Shown here: positions 32,833 to 40,292 of the stretch, piece by piece | Position numbering within the stretch: position 1 is the stretch's first letter | Layout: every line of letters begins with the position of its first letter | Source of the DNA: Chloroflexota bacterium | GTDB taxonomy: Bacteria; Chloroflexota; Dehalococcoidia; Lucifugimonadales; JACPQL01 | Assembly (NCBI GenBank): GCA_016190445.1 | Contig: JACPQL010000044.1 | Span: forward strand, 1-64,000 | Direction of reading: 5' to 3' | DNA: 64,000 nt | Made by a program: the position numbers and the translations under genes | The notes under the pieces: model-generated | The model's database searches: none | Seen by the model: the letters and a program-made list of their open reading frames with translations, nothing else | What the model was told of the DNA's origin: nothing

Positions 32833-33183
32833 CTGGCCGTTCACGCTATGACGAGCTTCGGTGGCTGTTCCCTGAGGTGAGGCATCCTCGCCTGTGGCAA
32901 GGATACGCTGGATGGTGCGAGTGCTGACCCCGAAGCGGCGAGCAAGCTGGACCACCGACGCTCCCGTCCTTCCACGGAAGGACAGCACCTCCCTGTCCCG
33001 CTCTCGCCGCTGCTCCCTGTAGAAGCCCCCAGGGTCGTCGTACTTGCAACGAGGCAGGGGGCAACCCAGGCAGGATGGCGACACCTCGCAGCCGTCGTCC
33101 CGGTAGGTGAAGTACTCCGGCAGCGCGTCCACCAGTGGCTCGTGCCGCCTGCGATTGGTCCTTCCGTGGAAGGACTGGCTCAT
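32830..33183 (-). CDS. Cys-rich protein with C-terminal HTH
   Basis: A 117-residue protein with a cysteine cluster CEVSPSCLGCPLPRC (about residues 32-46; spacing C-x5-C-x2-C-x4-C) followed by KYDDPGG and then a resolvase-like helix-turn-helix VVQLARRFGVSTRTIQRIL (about 76-94). The cysteines could bind zinc or an Fe-S cluster. It sits between terminase and portal genes and is likely part of the same cassette. No database family recognised. The stop is at a MITE end. Confidence 0.5.
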   Translation of the reverse strand: MSQSFHGRTNRRRHEPLVDALPEYFTYRDDGCEVSPSCLGCPLPRCKYDDPGGFYREQRRERDREVLSFRGRTGASVVQLARRFGVSTRTIQRILATGEDASPQGTATEARHSVNGQ

Positions 33184-33201
33184 GCCTCTCCTCCCGCTGC
33201 A

Positions 33202-34587
33202 CTACTCCGCCACTCGCCCCCGGGCGCTGCGGGGCAGGTAGCCTGATCCCTCCACCAGCAGGGCAAGGCTCATCACGAAGTCGTCGTGGCCCCTGGAGGG
33301 CGGCACCCCAAAGTCCATGGTCCGGTTGGCCCGGAACCTTTGCTCTGTCTGCGACACCTGTCGCCATAGCTCCCGGTGCTCCGGGGAGCTGTCGGGGGCG
33401 TACATCTTGAGGCGTCCGCCATTGATGGCCGAGAGCAGGTTGAACCCCAGGCGCGACTTGCTCGCCGCAGTGAAGGTGAAGGGCGACAGTGTGGCGCGCC
33501 CCAGGGCACGCTCCAGGAGCGACGCCATCCCCTGGCCCAGGCCCGTGGCGTCCACCACCACCCGGCGGCAGTGCCAGACGCTCTTCAGCAGGTCCGCAAG
33601 CTGAGGGTAGAGGGTGGCGTGGTCCACGCCCGTCCACCAGTAGTGCTGCACCACCCGGACTGCGGGCTCCCGGAAAACGGCGTCGCAGGCGGAGAAGTCC
33701 AGCTCCCCTACCGTCACCACCGTGGAGTCGCGCCGACTCTCTTCGCGCCCCAGGCTACCTTCCTCCTCATTGGCGTATCCTCCCGCCAGGTCAATGCCTG
33801 CCACATACACCTGCCCCGCCCGCGGCGAGAGCAGGCGAGGGTGGTGCCCCTGGAGCTGGGCCCGCTGAGTGGCGCTGAGAAGCCCGCCGCCTCCGTTCAC
33901 CGTCTCCAGGAGGTACTGGGTGCGGAAGAGAGGGTGGTCCTCCCCCAGGCGCTGGCGCTCCTGCTCCACGTACTGCCCGTACAGAGGATTGAGGCGGGCC
34001 ACCTCCTGCCAGTCGAAGCTGAAATGGCGCTTCACCCCGTCGCGGCGCTCCAGCTCCAGGTTGGCCTGCTTCATCTCTTCCAGCAGCGCGTCCTGGCGCC
34101 ACGGGGTGCCATACAGCACCGTGGTCACGTTGGAGGAGGCCCCCATGGGGCGGAACTCCTTGTAGAACTTCTCCTTCTCCACGTCCTGGGCCTCGTCCAC
34201 CTCCAGCAGGTGATGGGCCGTGGCCCCCACCACGTTGGCCGTGGGCTCTGCGCTGAAGAAGAGCTGTCGCGCCCGCCCCACGCAGACCGTGTAGCCGCCC
34301 CTGGTGTGCCAGAGGTCACCATAGCCAGCATCCCGCAGCCGGTCGGTCAGGCGCTGGATGCTGGTGCGCACCTGAGGGGTGAAGGTGGGTGCGCACTTCA
34401 CCAGGTTGCCTCCGGAGCGCATGGCCAGGGTGAGCAGAAGCAGCTCAAGCTGGGCGCTCAGCTCGTTCTTGCCTCCCTGGCGCGCGATCTCCACGGTGAA
34501 GGTGAGGCCACGACGGCGCAGCACGCTCTCCAGCACTGCGTGCCCTATCTCCACCTGGTAAGGGCGAAGGATGTGGGCGATGGCCAT
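33202..34587 (-). CDS. Phage terminase large subunit
   Basis: A 461-residue DNA-packaging ATPase/nuclease. ATPase motifs: Walker-A-like EIARQGGKNE (about 34-43), Walker B HLLEVDEAQD (about 126-135). The nuclease domain has VAGIDLAGGYANEE, RRVVVDATGLGQG and GHDDFVMSLALL acidic residues. It packages DNA with the portal. ATG at 34587 has TAGGAATAGAG upstream; the upstream stretch contains another TA-flanked repeat. It starts a same-strand series with the Cys-rich and portal genes. Confidence 0.88.
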   Translation of the reverse strand: MAIAHILRPYQVEIGHAVLESVLRRRGLTFTVEIARQGGKNELSAQLELLLLTLAMRSGGNLVKCAPTFTPQVRTSIQRLTDRLRDAGYGDLWHTRGGYTVCVGRARQLFFSAEPTANVVGATAHHLLEVDEAQDVEKEKFYKEFRPMGASSNVTTVLYGTPWRQDALLEEMKQANLELERRDGVKRHFSFDWQEVARLNPLYGQYVEQERQRLGEDHPLFRTQYLLETVNGGGGLLSATQRAQLQGHHPRLLSPRAGQVYVAGIDLAGGYANEEEGSLGREESRRDSTVVTVGELDFSACDAVFREPAVRVVQHYWWTGVDHATLYPQLADLLKSVWHCRRVVVDATGLGQGMASLLERALGRATLSPFTFTAASKSRLGFNLLSAINGGRLKMYAPDSSPEHRELWRQVSQTEQRFRANRTMDFGVPPSRGHDDFVMSLALLVEGSGYLPRSARGRVAE

Positions 34588-34661
34588 TCTCTATTCCTAC
34601 AAGTTGTTCGGAGGCTGTTTTTCAACCCCCGCCTGAAGGCGGGGCCCCGACAAGTCGGGGC

Positions 34662-34870
34662 TGCCCCCCTATGGTCATTGACCAATTACAGCGACATTGG
34701 TGTCGCTTCCTTGGCGGATACCTCATCCCCCTTGCCCCCTTCTCCTGCTGGAGAAGGGGGGAGAAAAGGTATCTGGGGGACACCCCCAGACCCCCGGCAG
34801 GGAACCCAGGTTCCCTGCACCCTCCTCGAGGTGACGGTCACTCTATTTTGCTAATGACCATCAGGGGGCA
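34662..34870. mobile_element. Repeat element B1 with inverted ends and nested MITE sequence
   Basis: Ends TGCCCCCCTATGGTCATT (34662-34679) and AATGACCATCAGGGGGCA (34853-34870) are inverted repeats with one indel/mismatch. A similar element (B2) occurs at 49726-49925 with 'TGATGGTTATTGACAAAATA'-type ends. B1 holds a family-A block inside (CCCCAGACCCCCGGCAGGG near 34783-34801), so it is nested. It fills most of the 34588-34951 gap; upstream a GGCGGGGCCCCGACAAGTCG hairpin is present. Confidence 0.6.
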
Positions 34871-34892
34871 GTGCCTTCGCTAGACCCCCGTA

Positions 34893-34915
34893 GGGCAGGT
34901 TTCCGAACCTGCCCG
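34893..34915. repeat. 23-bp palindromic repeat P1
   Basis: GGGCAGGTTTCCGAACCTGC plus CCG: a 23-bp near-palindrome that is repeated exactly at 36074-36096. The two copies bracket the four small genes 34952-35965. Confidence 0.75.
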
Positions 34916-34951
34916 CCCACGACGGCCAAAGGGCCGTTCTTGAAACTAGCG

Positions 34952-35179
34952 CTAGTCCAGCAGCCTCATCACCACCTGGACCACCAGGGCTCCCACCACC
35001 AGAAAGAGCAGGCCGTTGAGCCGCTGCTTCAGCTCCTCCACCTGCTGCTCCAGACCGCGCATCCGCTCCTCCAGCAGGGCGTCGAAGGCCGAGGCGGGGG
35101 AGACGTCCACCCTGGGCGTGGCCTCCCGCCGTCGCTGGGCCAGGTTGCGGATAGCCTCCTTCAGCTTCTTAGACCCCAT
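34952..35179 (-). CDS. Small coiled-coil protein with C-terminal TM
   Basis: A 75-residue protein: basic N terminus (MGSKKLKEAIRNLAQRRR), a coiled coil LEQQVEELKQRLNGL (about 42-56) and a final TM helix FLVVGALVVQVVMRLL. ATG at 35179 has GGAGG upstream and overlaps the preceding stop (35169). Resembles phage XhlA-type or cassette accessory proteins by layout only. Function unknown. Confidence 0.6.
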   Translation of the reverse strand: MGSKKLKEAIRNLAQRRREATPRVDVSPASAFDALLEERMRGLEQQVEELKQRLNGLLFLVVGALVVQVVMRLLD

Positions 35180-35507
35180 TCCCGAAGGCCTCCAGTTGGA
35201 AGGCGCCGCCAATGTCCCTGAGCACGGCGGCTATGTTCCCCGCCAGGTCGTCCTGGGCCTGGGGCGAGAGCCTGTATCGTGTGGCGACCGCCTGCACCAG
35301 CAGCCGCACCCCCTTGAGCAGGAGGTCGGTCTTCTCCGGCTCTTCCTGGGCCAGCCGGGCGATGCGGACCCGCAGCAGGGCGATCTCATCGTCCAGCCCC
35401 TGCACCTGCCTGGCACGGGCCAGCCGCATTCGCTCCGCCCGGGATAGGGTTTCCCCGTAGAACGACTCCTCCGCTGGGGCGCTGCCCAGGCTACTAGGAG
35501 AGGTCAT
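35169..35507 (-). CDS. Hypothetical phage-cassette protein
   Basis: A 112-residue alpha-helical protein with SRAERMRLARARQVQGLDDEIALLRVRIARL (a helical region around residues 22-54) and LLLKGVRLLVQAVATRY. It overlaps both neighbours, so translation is coupled. Helical proteins of this size next to terminase genes are often small terminase subunits or packaging accessories; that is an inference. Confidence 0.6.
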   Translation of the reverse strand: MTSPSSLGSAPAEESFYGETLSRAERMRLARARQVQGLDDEIALLRVRIARLAQEEPEKTDLLLKGVRLLVQAVATRYRLSPQAQDDLAGNIAAVLRDIGGAFQLEAFGNGV

Positions 35508-35649
35508 GCTTCTCCCCTGCCAGGGTCTCCAGGAGCGCCGGCACCGCCTCCTGGGGCACCTGTTCCACCGCGTTCACCAGCGCCAGCAGGATGCAGTAGG
35601 CCGCCACCTGCCACCGCTCCTCCCGTATCGCCTTGCTGAGAGTTGCCAC
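35494..35649 (-). CDS. 51-residue hypothetical protein in the phage cassette
   Basis: GTG at 35649 opens a 51-codon frame MATLSKAIREERWQVAAYC..., ending TAG at 35494. Overlaps the next gene by 14 nt, has GGAGG about 10 nt upstream, and lies in line with 35169-35507 and 35654-35965. An amphipathic helix is likely. Too short for a family call. Confidence 0.55.
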   Translation of the reverse strand: MATLSKAIREERWQVAAYCILLALVNAVEQVPQEAVPALLETLAGEKHDLS

Positions 35650-35653
35650 TTTC

Positions 35654-35965
35654 CTATCGCCTCCGCAGGGCGCTGCGCAGCACCAGGGCGGTGATGAGCA
35701 AGGAGGCAGCCAGGGGCACAGTGGCCGACGCCGCCAAGGGACGGGGCGCCACGAGCAGAAGCCTGCCGCCTGACGACAGGTACGGCAGGAGCCCGAGGTA
35801 CACGGTGCTCAGCAGCAGCGCCAGGTTCACCAGGGCCAGGGCCGCCGCCGCCCACCGGTAGCGCCGGCCCGCCGCCCGGTACCGGGCGAAGTAGACCGCG
35901 TTGAAGCCGCTGGACAGCACCGTCAGGCCTCGCTGCGCCAGGGCCGCCAGCTCCAGGGCCGACAT
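35654..35965 (-). CDS. Three-TM membrane protein of the phage cassette
   Basis: A 103-residue membrane protein with three hydrophobic segments (about 1-20, 35-55 and 75-97) and a charged end ALRRR. ATG at 35965 with GGGAGGG upstream is chosen; a TTG at 36004 would add 13 residues. Just upstream lies the second copy of palindrome P1. Could be a holin-like protein, but no family was recognised. Confidence 0.55.
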   Translation of the reverse strand: MSALELAALAQRGLTVLSSGFNAVYFARYRAAGRRYRWAAAALALVNLALLLSTVYLGLLPYLSSGGRLLLVAPRPLAASATVPLAASLLITALVLRSALRRR

Positions 35966-36073
35966 CGGCACACCGCCCTCCCAGATGTAGAACATGCGTT
36001 CCAATAGTAGGTGGCGAGCCTCTCCCTGTCAAGGAGGCAGTGGCGCGGGGATAGTCGGGGGAAGGCACTTGCA

Positions 36074-36096
36074 GGGCAGGTTTCCGAACCTGCCCG
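36074..36096. repeat. 23-bp palindromic repeat P2
   Basis: Exact copy of the 34893-34915 palindrome, GGGCAGGTTTCCGAACCTGC then CCG. It lies between the restriction enzyme gene stop and the last membrane-protein start. Confidence 0.75.
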
Positions 36097-36167
36097 CGCG
36101 GGACGGTCGGATTATCCCACCATGTCGGGCCTATACCGGAGTTCTGGGGGTTTCACCCAGGCGCCGC

Positions 36168-39100
36168 TTACGCCCGCTGAGAGGTCACACGTGCCGCCAG
36201 CAGCTCCGCCACTAGGCGGTCTATGCGCCCGGCCACCCCGTCCTCCTGGAGCGCCCTGCGGATGAGCTGCCTTGCCCTGACAAAGTGGGTGCCCTCCTTG
36301 AGCGGTACCGCCGCGGCCACCTCCCCAGCGTGGGCAGCGGCCCTGGCAAGCTCCTGGTGCAGAGGGCTGGAGGCCTCATAGCGAGGGATGGGAAGGGAAA
36401 GCAGCACCTTATCGAAGTCTCTGGGACCCCACTGGCCGCGGCTCTGGAGGTGCTCGGCCATCTTCCTTGCAGTCTCGCTGTTCAGGATGGCGACCAGATA
36501 GCGGCCTTCACCTTCGCTCCCGACACTGGACCAGTAGAGCTTGTGATCCACGATGCCTTGACTGTCAGACAGAATGGCGGCAGCCGGGAGGGTGCCAGCC
36601 TTGCTGTATACCACCCTCAGGGTCGCGATAGGAAACTGCGCTGTGAGCTTGCTCCAGTAGTCGATCTGCTGGGCAAAGGTGAGGCCTCCCCTGCCATGCT
36701 CAGCCCAGAGCCGTTCTGCCTGCCCCAACCAGCTCGCCAGGTGGAGGTAGCCCGCCTTCTGAGCGGCCGGGGCGTCCAGGAGGCGATTGCCGCCCTGCTC
36801 CAAGGGGATGACCGCCAGCACCGGCTCCAGAAGCCGAAAGGGTGCCACGGACTCGCCCTGGTAGAGGGGCCGCAGGAACTCCTCCTCCACGTTGCCGCGC
36901 AGCGCAGGCAGATGCTTCCACGGAGGTTTCTCCTGGCTGGTACGGCGGCTCTCCACTACAGGGGCTGCCGGGTTGCCACCCAGGGCACCGAGTGGGGCAG
37001 GCTGGACCACACAGAGCACACGGGGAACTATGGTGGCACCTTGACGGAACAGGTCACGATATGGCGAGCCTGCGGCTTCCTCGTCTGAGACCGGCGGCCA
37101 CGGTTGCTTTCTCCACACCAGGGCCGCCTCCGCCTCTGCCGGAGAAGCGTCGCGTCTGGGCAGTGTGCCGGAGGCGGCAAGCACCGTGGCTGGGAGCGCC
37201 TTCCCCGGCGCCGCACCCGGCCGCCCAAACAGTACGCAGGAAGGGACCTGGAACAGGGGCTGTACGTCGTCGCTGAAGGCCCACCCCTCGGTGAACTGCA
37301 CAATGGCGAAGATCTGCCCCACCCCCCTGCTGGTGCCGTAGGTCCCGGAGCGGAAGCCCTGGAACTGTCTCCGGGACATGGCGGCGTAGGGCATGACGAA
37401 GGCGATGACGCCCGTGGGCTTCAGGTAAAGCTCCACACAGCGCACGAAGAAGTAGCCGGACAGGTCCTGATGGGTGGCCACCTTCCCTCCGGCCCAAAGG
37501 CCGCGGCGCTGGCACTCTTCCCGGAACCGCTGCTGAGTGTCCCGGTCCATGTAGCGGTAGGAGAGCCACGGAGGGTTGCCAATCACCACGTCCGCCCGCT
37601 GCTCTGCCTGGGAGAGCCACACCGGGCGCACCAGGTTGCGGGCCACGAATCCCCAGATGTGGTCGCGTCCCTCACCGTGCAGCCTGCGCAGCGTCTCGTA
37701 GGTCTCGGCCAGCTTCTCGACAGTGCCAGTATCCAGGTGATAGGTGCGCTCCAGCCAGGTGCTGAGACCATCGGGCGGGGCAGCCTGTCCGCTGAGTTCC
37801 AGCATGCGCCCGATCACCGCATCGAAGAGAGTGGGATCGCGGGCCACTTCAAAGGGAAACTCAAGGAGCAAGCCGCTATCGGGGACTTCAATGAGGACCT
37901 CGCGCTCTGCCAGGAACCCCTGGGTATTCCACTGGAGGGAGTCGCCCATGTACACGGGAACGGCCATGTGGGCTGGCTTGTGACGTAGCCGCTCCTCTCC
38001 CAGGGCGAGAAGAAAGGTGACCCGTGCGACCTGGACCGCCACCGGGTGGACGTCCACCCCAAACACCTGGCGGCAGGCCCGCTCTATACCCTCCCTGGTC
38101 TCGAGCCCAGCCGCCTCTGCGGCGGCGAGGAGGCGGCGCACCGCGTGGAAGAGGAACGTTCCTGAGCCACAGGCTGGGTCAAGTACTCGCTGCTCCAGGG
38201 GACGGTCAATGGTGCGGGCGCAGATGCGCTGGGCCAGCCAGTCAGGCGTGTAGTACTCACCCAGGTCGTGGCGTTGTTCTGGGTCTATTAGAGACTCGTA
38301 CAGTCCTTTCAGTACGTCTGCTTGGACGTCCCGTAGCCGGAACCGACCCGCCTGCAAAGCGATGCGGCGCACCAGGTCGTTCCCCCGGGTGGTTGCAAGC
38401 AGCCAGTCGAAAAAGTCCGGCTCCACCGCCCCGCCAATCCCGGCCTCGCGGAATGGGCGTCCGGCAAGCAGGTCGGCAGGCTCAGGCACGTCAACGCCCA
38501 GGACGTGGGTGGCCATGGTCTTGACGATGATGGAAAGGTAGGTGTGCTGGAAGAAGAGCGGGTCAGCGTCCACCGGGGAGCCATAGACCCGCTCCAGGAG
38601 CCGCGCCCACAGCTCACGCTTCAAGCGCACGTCGGGGCGGCCGCCTATCTCCTGCCACAGCGTGGTCAGTTCCTCTCTGGCCACGTGCCAGGCCAGACTC
38701 TCGCGTCCCAGCTCCCGTCGCACAGTCTCGGGCGTGGGTTCCAGGTCCGCGCTGACGGCTACAGCCGAGCTGAGCCAAGCAAGAAGGTCTCTGGGTTTGT
38801 CCACAGATGCTGCGAAGGAAGGGAACTGGCGAAGCTTGCCAGCCCGCAATTCGTAAGGGATGAATACGGCGCCATCCGTGGCGATGCCCACGAAGTGCTC
38901 GCCCGTCTCAGCCTCTCTCTGGGACAGGTAGTCGGGCAGTTTCCCTTCGGCGTCGCGCCTCTCCCGCCGGAGGTCCGACTTGAATTCAAAGACAGTTCGT
39001 CCGAGCAGGGCGTCAATTCGCCCGTGCACCTCAGGGACAGCGCGCTCGAAGTCCACCTCGGTGCTCTTGGCATCCAGGCCGTCCACGAGCAACTGGTACA

Positions 39101-39182
39101 CAAGCACCCGCACCTTCTCGTGTCCCGGCCGCGAGGCCAGTTCGCTGACGATCTCCCACAGACGCTCTGTAGATAGTGGCAT
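36168..39182 (-). CDS. Type IIG-like restriction enzyme / N6-adenine methyltransferase
   Basis: A 1,004-residue single-polypeptide restriction-modification enzyme of Eco57I type. The N terminus has a PD-(D/E)XK-like nuclease segment (GRIDALLGRTVFEFKSD, about 53-69). The methyltransferase domain has motif I DPACGSGTFLF (about 338-348) and motif IV GNPPW. The rest is the target recognition region. ATG at 39182 is chosen because AGGA is 8 nt upstream; GTG at 39188 is the alternative. No separate R, S or M genes flank it. The specificity cannot be read from sequence. Confidence 0.85.
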   Translation of the reverse strand: MPLSTERLWEIVSELASRPGHEKVRVLVYQLLVDGLDAKSTEVDFERAVPEVHGRIDALLGRTVFEFKSDLRRERRDAEGKLPDYLSQREAETGEHFVGIATDGAVFIPYELRAGKLRQFPSFAASVDKPRDLLAWLSSAVAVSADLEPTPETVRRELGRESLAWHVAREELTTLWQEIGGRPDVRLKRELWARLLERVYGSPVDADPLFFQHTYLSIIVKTMATHVLGVDVPEPADLLAGRPFREAGIGGAVEPDFFDWLLATTRGNDLVRRIALQAGRFRLRDVQADVLKGLYESLIDPEQRHDLGEYYTPDWLAQRICARTIDRPLEQRVLDPACGSGTFLFHAVRRLLAAAEAAGLETREGIERACRQVFGVDVHPVAVQVARVTFLLALGEERLRHKPAHMAVPVYMGDSLQWNTQGFLAEREVLIEVPDSGLLLEFPFEVARDPTLFDAVIGRMLELSGQAAPPDGLSTWLERTYHLDTGTVEKLAETYETLRRLHGEGRDHIWGFVARNLVRPVWLSQAEQRADVVIGNPPWLSYRYMDRDTQQRFREECQRRGLWAGGKVATHQDLSGYFFVRCVELYLKPTGVIAFVMPYAAMSRRQFQGFRSGTYGTSRGVGQIFAIVQFTEGWAFSDDVQPLFQVPSCVLFGRPGAAPGKALPATVLAASGTLPRRDASPAEAEAALVWRKQPWPPVSDEEAAGSPYRDLFRQGATIVPRVLCVVQPAPLGALGGNPAAPVVESRRTSQEKPPWKHLPALRGNVEEEFLRPLYQGESVAPFRLLEPVLAVIPLEQGGNRLLDAPAAQKAGYLHLASWLGQAERLWAEHGRGGLTFAQQIDYWSKLTAQFPIATLRVVYSKAGTLPAAAILSDSQGIVDHKLYWSSVGSEGEGRYLVAILNSETARKMAEHLQSRGQWGPRDFDKVLLSLPIPRYEASSPLHQELARAAAHAGEVAAAVPLKEGTHFVRARQLIRRALQEDGVAGRIDRLVAELLAARVTSQRA

Positions 39183-39192
39183 CGTCACCGTC

Positions 39193-39777
39193 CTACGGGC
39201 CTGCCCGCTTTAGCCGAAGCTCGTTGCGCGCCTCCACCGAGGCGGGGTGGATGAGGTGTCCCTCCCTCAGCATCCTTGCCAGCTCACGCTCCAGGCAGGC
39301 CAGCACGGCGGCGTCCAGGTCACGGAGCGCAAGGGCGTGAAGCTGGCGCGCTGTGGGAGAGCGCCGTCCCTTCTCGGGGTCCAGCTTGTCGGCAAGGAAG
39401 ACCACCTTCCCAAGAGCGGAGAGCCCGGGCCGGGCTGTGCTGTGCCAGCGGATGGCATCCAGCACCTCCGGATCGGTGACGGCCCCCTCCCGGCGCAGTA
39501 GCTCCGCCGCCACCGGGCCATGAAGGAGCAGCGGGACCTCCGCCTCAACATCGTCCACCGCCAGCCCCAGCTCTCGCGCCAGGGCAACAAGCTCCTCTGT
39601 GGGAAATGCGCGGGCCACGTCGTGGGCGGCAGCGGCCACATCCGCCAGGTCCGGGTCTACTCCACTGGCCTGGGCCAGCTCCCTGGCTATGGCGCGTGAC
39701 CGCTGTGTGTGGGAGCGCAGCCCTGCGGGCAACGCCTCCAGCCGGGCCGCCAGCTTGGGAGACAGGTCAACAGTCAT
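39193..39777 (-). CDS. HD-domain hydrolase, YqeK-like
   Basis: A 194-residue HD-superfamily protein similar to YqeK (diadenosine tetraphosphatase, symmetrical). Metal ligands: SHTQRS (first His), AAAHD (HD) and RWHSTARPG (His), then FLADKLDPEK with the final Asp. ATG at 39777 is chosen because the N-terminal extension of 25 residues overlaps the HIT gene. Predicted to cut Ap4A; other metal-phosphohydrolase roles are possible. Confidence 0.8.
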   Translation of the reverse strand: MTVDLSPKLAARLEALPAGLRSHTQRSRAIARELAQASGVDPDLADVAAAAHDVARAFPTEELVALARELGLAVDDVEAEVPLLLHGPVAAELLRREGAVTDPEVLDAIRWHSTARPGLSALGKVVFLADKLDPEKGRRSPTARQLHALALRDLDAAVLACLERELARMLREGHLIHPASVEARNELRLKRAGP

Positions 39778-39796
39778 GGTGGGCGCCTGGCCGGGC

Positions 39797-40141
39797 TCAG
39801 CCCATGGCCCCCAGCCGCCTGCCAGCCAGCAGGTGCAGGTGGAGGTGGGCAAGCTCCTGTCCTGAGTCCGGCCCTTGGTTGATCACCAGGCGGTAGCCGC
39901 TTCGGGTCACTCCCTCCTGCTTGGCCATCTCCCTGGCCACGATGAGCAGATGGCCCAGGATGGCCTCTTTCCCGAGGTCCATGTCGGCCAGGCTGGTGAG
40001 GTGCTCCTTGGGAATGATGAGCAGGTGCTTGGGGGCCTTGGGCCTTATGTCCCGGACGACAAACACCCTGTCGTCCTGGAAGAGCAGGGGCGTGTCTATC
40101 TCCCCTCGCCCGATGCGGCAGAAGATGCAGTCGTCCGCCAT
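39797..40141 (-). CDS. HIT-family (Hint-like) nucleotide hydrolase
   Basis: A 114-residue histidine triad protein with CIFCRIGRGEIDT at the start, the strand HLLIIPKEHLTSL and the triad HLHLHLLAGR near the end. Small Hint/PKCI-type proteins hydrolyse adenosine phosphoramidates. ATG at 40141 has GGAGGAGATC upstream. It precedes the YqeK-like gene on the same strand. Confidence 0.92.
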   Translation of the reverse strand: MADDCIFCRIGRGEIDTPLLFQDDRVFVVRDIRPKAPKHLLIIPKEHLTSLADMDLGKEAILGHLLIVAREMAKQEGVTRSGYRLVINQGPDSGQELAHLHLHLLAGRRLGAMG

Positions 40142-40186
40142 GATCTCCTCCGGCAGCCCTGGGCGAGGGCTCCAGCTCGCCCTTCG

Positions 40187-40292
40187 ACCCTTCGGCGGTG
40201 CTCAGGGCAGGCAAGCTCAGGGTGAGCGGTTTCTTTCCTCCGCTCGTGGTGAGCCTGTCGAACCATGAGCGGCCCTTTCGGGGTGGCCTCTA
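40187..40292. repeat. Dispersed palindromic repeat R4
   Basis: Contains CCTTCGGCGGTGCTCAGGGC and the core CTCGTGGTGAGCCTGTCGAACC. The right end, read on the minus strand, starts TAGAGGCCACC; that TAG (40290-40292) is the stop codon of the acyl-CoA dehydrogenase gene. Confidence 0.65.

Noticed and set aside
34588-34661. A riboswitch in the terminase upstream region
   Set aside because: Hairpins here belong to repeat sequence (GGCGGGGCC-type) and have no conserved aptamer motif.
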